NCBI GenBank assembly: GCA_030142905.1
Contig: JASJOG010000006.1
Span: forward strand, 591,501-655,500
Source of the DNA: Heliopora coerulea
Taxonomy: Eukaryota > Cnidaria > Anthozoa > Scleralcyonacea > Helioporidae
Reading direction: 5' to 3'
DNA length: 64,000 nucleotides
A program made the position numbers and the translations under genes. Of the stretch, positions 56,101-62,793 are shown one piece after another. The first letter of the stretch is position 1. Each line of letters begins with the position of its first letter. The notes below the pieces were generated by a model. That model made no database searches. It was given only the letters and a program-made list of their open reading frames with translations, and was not told where the DNA came from.

Positions 56101-57149
56101 CCTGACTTGTTTATGAGCAGAAGGATATTCCACGTGTCCGTCGTTCAGAGCGAGAAATTTTAAAAACTGGTTAATGCTAAGAAATAAGTAAAATTTTAGA
56201 AAACTGTGAAGTATAAATGCCTTAAGAACTGGTAGAGGAAAAGTAACCACCTAGAACAAAGCGGCTGAAATTTAGACTGGATGCCTTTCTAGCAGTTTTC
56301 GACATGCAGCAGTTGTTTTTAGAGCAAATATTTAAAATAGTGATAGCCAGGCAGGGTGACATACAGCAAGTCACCTCGTCTGACCATAACTATTTCAATG
56401 GCTTGATATCATTTGCTTTGATAACGGTATCACTTCTCTGGGAAAGTAAAAACGTCGGTAAAGATTTAGTTTAATCTTTTCAGGTCCATACCCGACTTTG
56501 GTATTTTACTCTGGCTAATGCCAGGCAATTTCACTCGTCAAGGTGAGATCTCTTGGACAGGAGAGCGTAAATGCGACCTCAAAAAAAAGTAAAGAAGTAA
56601 ACAAAGTGTTCTATTTTCGTTAGTTTCGGCAGACTATGTACTGACATATTCTTAAACAATGCCCATCCAATTCAGCTATAAGCCAGGCCAAACCATTAAA
56701 AGTCAAAGAAATTTGAATAGAAACGCTTCATTATCATACCTTGCAATGTGACGTCGGGTACTTTGTCAGACAATCTAGTGAACGTCTCAAATGATGGAAG
56801 TTGGACTTTCGTGTTGTCATTTTCAGACTTCGAAACCGGTTCTGCGTTTTCTGGTTTTGGCGAAGAATTGTTCAATACTCCTGCTGTACCCTTCTTTTTG
56901 TCACTTGCTTGTGCCCTTGCAACCGCTTTGTGTTTAAAGGCATTTATCACCCCCAGTGTATGTTTACATGTGGATCTGTGACCTGCTTTGTCCCACTGAG
57001 TAATTCTAAAATGTCGACTTGGTATATTGGCATCAAAGTTGAATATCTTGTCCACGTATAGAGGACAATCTAAACCACATTTACATGTTTCTTGAGAGAC
57101 TAAATACTTGACAACGTCTTCTTTTGACCTGAGGCACTCACTAGAGGGG
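41551..57149 (-). CDS. MBD5/6: MBD5/MBD6-like methyl-CpG-binding-domain and PWWP protein, 5' end missing
   Basis: A chromatin protein; vertebrate MBD5 and MBD6 bind the BAP1 deubiquitinase complex through the MBD and carry a C-terminal PWWP domain. Exons in order: 57149-56740 (phases 2/1), 53314-50627, 46975-46806, 45999-45884, 41734-41551. Every junction has AG/GT borders and matching phase, giving about 1188 codons to a TAA. The first exon holds the C-terminal half of the MBD: SPSS at the split codon, then VVKYLVSQETCKCGLDCPL and KIFNFDAN, the CKCGL.CPL signature of MBD5/6. The 2688-nt exon is Ser/Thr/Asn-rich and probably disordered, with Gln/Tyr patches (YNNPYWQQLLAH) and an acidic tail. 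The next holds the PWWP core, FTIGDVVWAQARGLPSWPGK. The last two carry VEVEKLKTLSDGLK and GLEQAIGEALEELDQVSNG, matching the MBD5 C-terminus. The start codon and first MBD strand (GW.RK) were not found in 57150-64000. Confidence 0.9.
42008..42076. repeat. Dispersed repeat family B unit
   Basis: TTTTTACTCTGGCTAACGCC and AGATGATTTTACTTGTGAAG are followed by AGAGTTAAC at the end. Confidence 0.6.
42230..42915. mobile_element. Possible PIF/Harbinger-type remnant with Myb/SANT-like patch
   Basis: The plus strand at about 42568-42620 reads KGRRVIWTTEEEELLVSCSA, resembling the start of a Myb/SANT domain as in the second protein of Harbinger transposons. Two related segments lie in opposite orientation: 42290-42360 (minus, AMKSSVVYMCDLELRFKSPI) and 42829-42900 (plus, AMESPVVYTCDLKSHRSNRN). 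This suggests inverted ends. No target duplication was found. Low confidence in the class. Confidence 0.3.
43119..43145 (-). ncRNA. Hammerhead-like remnant
   Basis: The minus strand reads CTGATGA, AGGCACC, GAAA, CTTTGTGTC: core boxes in order, a 2-bp stem III (AC/GT) with a 5-nt loop and GTC at the cleavage position. Stem II is reduced to two pairs and stem I is not evident. Probably a decayed Penelope-like end. Confidence 0.4.
43764..43827. repeat. (AT)n microsatellite
   Basis: Two AT runs separated by ACATATAAT. Confidence 0.95.
43886..44686. mobile_element. TIR DNA element with 6-bp target duplication (TGTAGA)
   Basis: The left end GCAGGCGCGTAGCCAGAG and the reverse complement of the right end, GCAGTGATGTAGCTAAGG, share GCAG....GTAGC.A. 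Both are followed inward by G-rich tracts (TTGGGGGAAGAGGGTTC / GGGGGAAGGGTTCGGGGG). The 801-bp element is flanked by TGTAGA at 43880-43885 and 44687-44692. No transposase is present. It lies in the last MBD5/6 intron. Confidence 0.75.
44736..45235 (+). pseudogene. CR1/L2-like non-LTR retrotransposon, 5'-truncated 3' end
   Basis: An open frame from about 44736 to the stop at 45099-45101 encodes the C-terminal block after the RT: RPVLEYAAAIWGGLPQYLID, EIENIQARSLRILDVP, and an end HELSFIPRAISLL. The same block, more decayed, is in the 29470-30925 copy (LLEYASPVWDGLPKYLADDL). An AT-rich tail ends in TTATTATTACACC near 45230, the (ATT)n tail typical of this group. The copy is severely 5'-truncated but its frame is still open. 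Confidence 0.8.
46000..46805. other. MBD5/6 intron between PWWP exon and penultimate exon
   Basis: The sequence TGTGTTTGTAATTTAATCTC near 46497-46545 is a short direct duplication (about 22 bp). Nothing else recognised. Confidence 0.4.
47030..47147. mobile_element. TTAA-type MITE, CCCAGTTC..CGTCGAACTTT family
   Basis: The right end, reverse-complemented, reads TTAAGCCCAGTTCAAACGTC, then GAACTTTACATGTGCCGAAT. The left arm, AACGTCGGACTTTTCATGTG, matches after a missing CCCAGTTC. TTAA is at the right end (47144-47147). A half-copy is near 10811-10870. Confidence 0.6.
47505..47850. repeat. Hairpin repeat; inverted copy of 50130-50405
   Basis: It starts AAACCGAGCAGGAGTGCTTT, has the palindromic tip AAACACGAGCCGAGTGTTTT, and continues through GCTAATTCGCGAAGAAAGTT and ATCCGACACGCTTATGATTT. 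All of these occur, reverse-complemented and in reverse order, at 50130-50405. Both copies lie in the same MBD5/6 intron. Confidence 0.75.
47851..49165. other. MBD5/6 intron, unassigned
   Basis: No exon or assigned repeat. A CTTTGTTTACC...AAAGAGTTAA stretch near 48360-48445 may be a decayed family B-like unit. Confidence 0.35.
49170..49320 (+). repeat. Possible second tRNA-derived SINE family
   Basis: AGCCCAATGTTCAGAGCGTC could be a decayed A box region and GCGGACTCGATTCCC (about 49230) a B box. The body follows with TGTTCTGAGGAAATGAGTTA. Only one copy is seen, so assignment is tentative. Confidence 0.35.
49384..49520. repeat. Compound (AC)n/(AT)n/(ATGTGC)n microsatellite
   Basis: ACACACACACACAT, then a TATATA run, then TATGTGCATATGTGCATATG-type units and TATGTATGTATG. 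Confidence 0.95.
49955..50016. repeat. (TA)n(TG)n microsatellite
   Basis: TATATATACATATATATATG followed by a long TG run and TATGTATATATAATG, immediately left of the hammerhead segment. Confidence 0.95.
50041..50084 (+). ncRNA. Hammerhead ribozyme, type I, canonical core
   Basis: All elements are present in order. Stem I strand CTACA (50041-50045) pairs perfectly with TGTAG (50080-50084). The catalytic CTGATGA is 50046-50052. Stem II is GGCC (50053-50056) with GGCC (50062-50065), loop CAATA. GAAA is 50066-50069. Stem III is ACGG/CCGT with a TT loop (50069-50078). The cleavage position is after C50079 (GTC). Such ribozymes are known in Penelope-like elements and retrozymes. No RT lies next to it, so this is a solo end, flanked by microsatellites. 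Self-cleavage is inferred from the intact core. Confidence 0.88.
50085..50121. repeat. (AT)n microsatellite next to the ribozyme
   Basis: An unbroken AT run starting directly after stem I of the hammerhead. Confidence 0.95.
50130..50405. repeat. Hairpin repeat with CTCGGCTATCGCCTCG tip
   Basis: CGTGCTTTATCGGGTCTAAA and ACACTCGGCTATCGCCTCGT are followed by TTTAAATCCCGATAAAGCAC, an almost perfect 70-bp palindrome at 50326-50395. An AT-rich flank (50130-50320) is shared with the inverted copy at 47505-47850. Confidence 0.8.
53951..54220 (+). repeat. tRNA-derived SINE, copy 2
   Basis: A box TAGCCAGTGG (53952-53961) and B box GGTTTGATTCC (53991-54001), 39 nt apart as in tRNA genes. The body (GGTCACATGTGAGA, AGCATCGCAGGTTTTCTC, GGTGGCCCTTGCTGGACCTC) matches copy 1 at 3988-4232. 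It ends near CTATAAATAAAGACGG. Confidence 0.78.
54760..55562. repeat. Hairpin repeat block, inverted homologue of 35430-36740
   Basis: AATTAAGAAATGAGATAATA pairs with its complement around 54930. Then come nested units with tips CACTCGGCCTACCGCCTAGT (55058), CACTCGGCCTACGGCCTCGT (55126) and CACTCGGTTCACGGCCTCGT (55197). A further hairpin at 55455-55560 has GATATCCAAACAGCTCGAAG opposite CTCGGTGTTTGGATATC, with tip ACTCGGCTATCGCCTAG. Confidence 0.75.
55640..55925. repeat. Array of TTTCACATGTGAAA / CACATATGAAAT palindromes
   Basis: About ten units of CACATGTG or CACATATG-type palindromes, mostly extended to ATTTCACAT(A/G)TGAAAT, occur in 285 bp: near 55641, 55657, 55688, 55714, 55733, 55805, 55849, 55866, 55890 and 55909. 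Spacing is irregular and spacers differ, so this is not a simple tandem repeat. Confidence 0.7.
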
Positions 57150-59060
57150 CTGAAAAGATCAATATTATATAACTATTTAGTAGGATGTCCATACTGTGCT
57201 GATCAATCAGAAAAAAAAAAGTTGCAACCAAAAAAATCTTATCAGTATTTTTCTACGTTTAATGGAAGCAGATCAATTTTGCGATGTGGTATTTTTCACT
57301 TGTTCGGTGTAACACAGTAAAAGATAATACATGAACACAACCATTTCTGCATGGAATTGTACACAGCTGATTATGATGTTTATTCTTAGTATTGCGAAAA
57401 CGTCCATTGATTCATCCTAGAAATTCTAGATACATAAATAGATGATATACCATACTGTCAAAACTTTCGGAACAAATTATCTAGACCTACCATAGCATCA
57501 AAGAAGAAATACATATTCATCATATTAATTATGAATCAGTAAAAAGAAGCTTACAGAATTCCACTAAATACTTTTGAAACTACATCTAGTTTTGAATACA
57601 GTTTCAGCTACTGGAAATTAAGAACGCTGAAGGAAGTTGTGTTTGGTGAAAGCTAACCACAGACGTTTTGATAGCATAGTCGTTTTATTTATTTTTTTAT
57701 TATTATCATCATTATTATTTACTTTCCGTGAAAATTTTTGTAGCCAGCCTTACAACAACATGAACTCCACTTTGCTCAGATTTTGCGCAAACATGTTCTA
57801 AAGATGCGGGATTTCATGCTTCATAAACCTTAAAAATTCAAAATTTACAAGGCCATACCCACTCCTTGGCGGTACGTGCCGTCGTCACATACCACAGCAC
57901 AGTGTAGAAATTTTGACAATACGATTCGACTTCCCGGCACAGAGACCAAATTTAACAGCCTCGGTAACGCCCAGAATTTGGTATTAATACCTAACTGTTA
58001 AACTTATCTGGGTGGGAACGAAGAACTAAAGGCTCACATTGGGCATCCAATGTCCTGACACTGGCAAAGGTCACAAGCTTTCAAGATAGAGCTCGGCCCC
58101 ATCTACACGAGACAAATGTCGCATACGATTCTTCACCTTGGCGCAAGCAATTATCTCATTAGAGCACAATTCTTGCTATAAGTTCTAAAGACTCTTGTGA
58201 CTAAGTCGTATACATCAGAATGAACAATTGTACAGTGTATGTGTCAATCGTAACACGTACATCAACCCAACATATATACTATGTTAGAAATGGCCACGTT
58301 GTTTGGCAGCGGGAAAAAAAAGGTGTAAAGTCAAACACTTGAACTTCTTTATTATGCTTCATGATAAATCCGTGTGAATAGATCTTGTATAAAACCTATA
58401 TGTGGCTTGCCTTTGACTTTGAAAGACGACTCATTTATTGTGCTGGGCTCTTATTTTCATTCTTTGCACAAGAAAATAAGAGGACTTTGTCAGAGATTGT
58501 CAGACCCTCCGAGGAACCTGGAACGTAGGACTCGGCTTAGGCAGATTATGAGCAGGAATGATTAACATAATCAAACAGATTCCCAGGATTATGTCACAGG
58601 CTGTTATTTCCCAACTATTACTAACACATTATTCCACAGAGGCCCTCAAAAAGTGAATAACATTGCTAGAGCAAAATATAAAAGATGGAATAAACATATA
58701 AAAATATAAAAGATTGAGTTTCAAAGAAGCTCTGATAAATGATGATCTGTTAAATATAATTGAAAAATAACTGTGCATTGATTTTCCAGAAAGTAATTAT
58801 ATGTTACCCTTTGACCCTCAAACATCATTCTCCCTGTGCTGTATAGAATTATCTGGTCTATGCTGGAATAAAACTGTGAAGGATAAACTACTGTGAGGTG
58901 AGGAATCACCATATTCGTCACATTGACTACAGTAAGGCATAGTCAAGTCAGGAATGAATGTAAAGATTCACTTAGGGGCATTCAGATACATTCATTTATG
59001 AGAATGGCTAATTATAGCTAAGCATAGTAAAACATCAAAGTATAACTAAACCATTTCATT
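57150..59060. other. Region upstream of the MBD exon, no exon confirmed
   Basis: This should contain part of the intron before the MBD exon. I looked for an exon with a GW..K...V.Y pattern ending in phase 2 and found none. A divergent copy of dispersed repeat C is at about 58190-58265. The open frame at 58374-58565 (ends RRTRLRQIMSRND) is not recognised. Confidence 0.4.
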
Positions 59061-59069
59061 CTCAAGAAG

Positions 59070-59290
59070 GCCCCCTAAAATTTTACCCTGACCAATGCCT
59101 GGTGACTATATGCAGTAGATGGATGCACTTGGTGACTAAAGGACCACAGACATCCTTTTCATTCAAGCTTTTCCACCCCAAGGCTGTTCTTTAGAAGTTT
59201 ATTCTTGTGAATGGCAGACCGCATTATATAGCAGAGGGTGGTGTCTTAGTAATAGAGAGTTAATTCTTTGACTGGTGAAGCTGATTTTTA
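59070..59290. repeat. Two degraded units of dispersed repeat family B
   Basis: TTTACCCTGACCAATGCCTG near 59088 and TTTATTCTTGTGAATGGCAG near 59198 carry the same TCTGGC.AATGCC-type core, ending in AGAGAGTTAAT. Confidence 0.4.
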
Positions 59291-60199
59291 TCAGCTTAAC
59301 CCATTCCAGCCTAACACTGCCTTTTCTTTCTGTTTGAAGCTAATGTTAACCCATTTTATTGAGCAGAAGGGTCAGCAAGCCATCTCATCAGAAAGATTTT
59401 GATGAACTAGTAAGCAACAGATGGTTTTATTAAGCTGAGAAGAAACTCAAGGACTTTCCCATGAGCTAAATGAACACCTACATAAATCTCAATCAGTGAA
59501 ATGAGAACTTAAAGAATCTCAATTGTTTAATCTGTCAAGATTGGTTCTGTCAAGGTTCAAATGAATGGAATAGCCAATGGTTTTTGCCATTCAATCAGTC
59601 AATAAATTGTTATTCAAGAATAATTTTTTTTTGTTAGAAAAAATGTTCAAAACTTCTGCAAAGCATGCTTATTTGCTCACATTCACTCACACACCAATGT
59701 TGCAGGACATACACAAATTGCATGCAGTTTTGTTCCTTGCAAAAGCTTCTTTTCAGCCTATTTCAGGTTATATTCAATTTCTCATCAACAATAGCCACTA
59801 AAAGACACTCTAACAACATAGTGCAAATACATTTATAATTAATGTAAGTAGATGTACCAGTATACCTAAAATTGTTTACCACTCTCAAAGCCTTCCTTAG
59901 AAAGCTGTGAGAGGACCAGGATTCTTTACTGAAACGTGTTGTTGTTTTTTCACATTTTTTGTAAATAAAGCAAATTTAGTTGCTTTTCTTCATGATGTAA
60001 TTCTTATGCAGGGGTGCATAACCTGCAGCCTTCCAAAGTTGTTTATGCAACCCAGAGACTTGTACGGTACATGTAGGTAGAAAAAAACAACTTCCTGTAT
60101 CAAAAAACTTCAAACTTTTGGTAATAAGGGTCAGAATCCAAAAATTTTCCCAAAATAACATTTGCACCTCAATTTGCTTAACTCCAAACTAGGGCCTTT
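59291..60199. other. Unassigned DNA
   Basis: No gene or boundary recognised. The open frame at 59577-59801 has no domain. Confidence 0.35.
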
Positions 60200-60302
60200 A
60201 TTAACCCATTGAGGGGCAAGGGTACAGCCTATGATTTTACTTCGGTTAACATCAGACAACTTTACTCATCAAGAGGATGAGCCCTACCCCTTAATGAGTT
60301 AA
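60200..60302. repeat. Dispersed repeat family B, best-preserved unit
   Basis: The left end TTAACCCATTGAGGGGCAAG and the right end GCCCTACCCCTTAATGAGTTAA are inverted repeats of each other. The middle is TTTTACTTCGGTTAACATCA and ACTTTACTCATCAAGAGGAT. About 103 bp, non-coding, MITE-like. Confidence 0.7.
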
Positions 60303-60811
60303 GGTTGTTAGGACATAAACTCTTACAGTAAATAGCACTTTTGGAATAGAACAATTGATCTTACCAAGGGAAATGGGCAGCAAAGGAAAGAACTGGTGGT
60401 CCACAAACTACTGTAAGCCAGAAATTTGGCCCAAAGAACCAGACAGGTTTCACATCTCAGTTCTAATGTAAACCTATTGTTGATTTTTACTTACAGTATC
60501 AAGATCACAGTAAAATTATTCAAATTTAATTTAGTCTATCTGGAACACAGATCCCTTGTATTGTATACAAGAACTTGTATAGAAATTTGCTATTCTCTTT
60601 AAAACATCCAATTCTATGTCTCAGTTCTCATCTAACCATACAGTATGTAACAAGGGGGCAGAATCTACTCACTTCTGTGTTTGTCTTACAAACTGTAACT
60701 GTGAAACATCTTGGTGTTAAGAACTGAAATTCCTTGGTTTTCCTCTGGAAAACTCGGTATAGGTTATTATTTAACCAATCGGCAGAAATTAAAATTATAC
60801 CCTGACGTATT
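60303..60811. other. Unassigned DNA
   Basis: AT-rich, with GAACTTGTATAGAAATTTGC-type fragments and a GTATTGTATACAAGA inverted motif near 60557. Nothing assigned. Confidence 0.35.
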
Positions 60812-61242
60812 TACACCTTTTGCTGTTCATTACCAGAAAATATACCATCATTAACGCCAACCTCAAACTCATTAATGCAAAAATACATTCATTTTATTCA
60901 ATCAACATTTGCTAGTGTAGATATGCAACCATTTGTGTCAAGGGGCGGTCTATAGCACTAACAGACGACCATTAACACCATTCTACAATACATTAGGGAT
61001 AATAAAATTTCAATCAGGTAAAATATTTCTCTTGCATAATCAAAATTTTATTATCCCTAATGTATAGTAGAATGGAGTAAATATGTCATCTGTTGGTGCT
61101 ATGGGATACCCTTTGATGCAAAAGGTTGTGCACCTATGCTAATGAATGTTGATGGAATAAAATTAATGTATTTTTGCATTAATAAGTTTGAGGTTGGTGT
61201 TAATGATAGTATATTTTTTGGTAATGAACAGCAAAAAGTGTA
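60812..61242. mobile_element. MITE family A, full-length palindromic copy
   Basis: It runs from TACACCTTTTGCTGTTCATT to ATGAACAGCAAAAAGTGTA, 431 bp. The two arms meet near 61028-61040. Non-coding. TA at both edges could be the target duplication. Confidence 0.85.
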
Positions 61243-61340
61243 TTTTCCATAAAGATAATACTTAAGAAATGTCACAGAACCAATAATAATGGTAATATTT
61301 CTACTCTATATAGATATTGTGTATATAAAACATTACATAT

Positions 61341-61362
61341 ATCTATATCTATATCTATATTT
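61341..61362. repeat. (TATATC)n microsatellite
   Basis: A short run of TATATCTATATCTATATCTA. Confidence 0.9.
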
Positions 61363-61510
61363 ATTTCATGATTGACAGCATTTTCTTTGTTATTCATGAT
61401 CCTTTATTTAGCTTACATACTCATTAAACAATTGAGCGACTGATAGTCCGGGGAGGGAGTTTGATATTCAGCAGGGAAGAGTGGGGCTGGTGAATTAAGT
61501 ATAATGTTGT

Positions 61511-61600
61511 ATTATAAATTCAAGGGATGTATGCTGAGCTTCCCGGGGATGTATATGTATACATCCCTAGGAAATGATGTACATCCCTTGAATTTATAAT
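61511..61600. repeat. Hairpin with perfect 20-bp arms
   Basis: ATTATAAATTCAAGGGATGT at 61511-61530 is the exact reverse complement of 61581-61600. A nested palindrome, GGGATGTATATGTATACATC, fills the middle. Confidence 0.85.
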
Positions 61601-61843
61601 TTGAAACCTTATTTAATTTACTAAACTCACTTTGACTAAACGCATAATTCCTCTGCACACAATTTAAGATTTTAACACTACATACACCAACTGTAACAAC
61701 TTCGACATTTTCCTTCTGAAAATACGTGAAAATCCTTCGAAGTGAAGGATTTTCAAAACAACGGGAATTTCCCCTTAATATTATAAGTTTGATAAGATTT
61801 CTTAATCTCACTGACAGCGCTTCTTCCCATATCGATCGGTAAA

Positions 61844-62074
61844 CTATTCTTTAACGGATTTAGATTTCACATTACATACGCCTGCCAATTCAGCCCAACA
61901 ACGAACTCCCCAAGCAGATATGATCTTAGTATTTGTACTAATCCTCGACGCCTTCCATTTCTCCAGCTCTTCGTCCGTCACAAATGAAATGTTTCTCTCA
62001 TCTTTGAAATTATTTATTGACAAACTGTCATCTTTTCCCTTCTTTAATTGATTCATCGTTTGCAATACCAGCAA
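61844..62074 (-). CDS. Short open frame resembling a tyrosine-recombinase-type N-terminus
   Basis: About 76 residues on the minus strand. It contains FVTDEELEKWKASRISTNTK and IISAWGVRCWAE, which resembles the opening helix of ZMYM/QRICH1/KCTD-related DUF3504 or Crypton-type proteins (E..LE.WK.SR...NTK......). A stop follows KSVKE. It would be a first exon or a fragment. The family suggestion is weak. Confidence 0.25.
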   Translation of the reverse strand: MLVLQTMNQLKKGKDDSLSINNFKDERNISFVTDEELEKWKASRISTNTKIISAWGVRCWAELAGVCNVKSKSVKE

Positions 62075-62402
62075 AAAATTCTTTCATTTCAATGAAATTC
62101 AGAGCGAATATTTTGGTCCGAAAACATGACGTGATAAACTTTTTAATTCATAGCCTCCTTACTTGCGACTCGACCAAATGCAAATAACTCTGATCATTTG
62201 TAAGACGCCCTCCAGTAAAAAAAACAGTCTTGATATTAAAAATCATTACTTGTAAAATCCTTTTAGCAAATACATTAACCTTTTGTTAAATGCCAATCAA
62301 CCATTTTATTTCAGTCCAATGTTTATACATTCACATGTCAAAAACATGTTTTCCCAAATGAAATCCTTTTGTTCGAAAATGCATCGTTTCATGAAATAAG
62401 CT

Positions 62403-62503
62403 AGTTAAAGCCCTCGAACGTCGGCTCTACGCCTGATACAACCCTCGGGCTACGCCCTCGGGATGTATCTGGCGTGAAGCTTCCGTTCTCGGGCTTTAAC
62501 GCT
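62403..62503. repeat. Hairpin repeat with CCCTCGGGCTACGCCCTCGG tip
   Basis: TTAAAGCCCTCGAACGTCGG pairs with TCCGTTCTCGGGCTTTAA, and TGATACAACCCTCGGGCTAC pairs with GCCCTCGGGATGTATC. Another member of the unlike-stem, similar-tip hairpin group. Confidence 0.75.
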
Positions 62504-62506
62504 TAC

Positions 62507-62565
62507 CTATATCTATATCTATATCTGTATCTGTATCTGTATCTATATCTATATCTAAATATATC
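62507..62565. repeat. (TATATC/TGTATC)n microsatellite
   Basis: Hexamer runs of CTATAT and CTGTAT type, bordered on the right by the foldback at 62563. Confidence 0.9.
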
Positions 62566-62715
62566 TTCAAAATGAACTTTTCGGAGACTAGCCCTTTCAT
62601 CAGTTGCTGATGTTGAGTTGTTTGTTGAGTTCTCAACTCAGTTGTTGACTTGCTGACAAAGGGGCTGGTCCCTGAAACATACATTTTTATTTCTAATAAA
62701 GTTCATTTTGAAGAT
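62563..62715. repeat. Foldback of hammerhead-like retroelement ends
   Basis: AAAATGAACTTTTCGGAGAC at the left is opposed by AATAAAGTTCATTTTGAAGA at the right. The minus strand at the left reads CTGATGA, AAGGGCTAGTCTCC, GAAA. The plus strand at 62653-62677 reads CTGACAA, AGGGGCTGGTCCCT, GAAA. These are two outward-facing hammerhead-like tails, like the Penelope-type pair at 715-3235, without any RT between. Confidence 0.5.
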
Positions 62716-62755
62716 ATATTTTATTCTTAACTTTATGTCAATCAGGCTGTTGAAA

Positions 62756-62792
62756 ATTATATATATAATATATATAATATATAATTTATATA
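62756..62792. repeat. AT-rich microsatellite
   Basis: ATTATATATATAATATATAT-type run next to the 3' end of the following LINE. Confidence 0.9.
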
Positions 62793-62793
62793 T

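Larger units (their letters stand above)
53315..56739. other. MBD5/6 intron 3' of the MBD exon, repeat-rich
   Basis: It contains a SINE (53951-54220), the hairpin block (54760-55562), the CACATGTG/CATATG array (55640-55925) and a family B unit at 56495-56565 (TTTTACTCTGGCTAATGCCA, then TTTCACTCGTCAAGGTGAG). No exon is seen. Confidence 0.5.

Noticed and set aside
57720..57800. Candidate first MBD exon (GWLQKFSRK then a GTAAAT donor)
   Set aside because: A stop codon sits directly before the GW and the V.Y.SP pattern is absent.
58374..58565. 63-residue frame ending in RRTRLRQIMSRND
   Set aside because: The basic end looked protein-like, but no family, splice site or repeat supports it.
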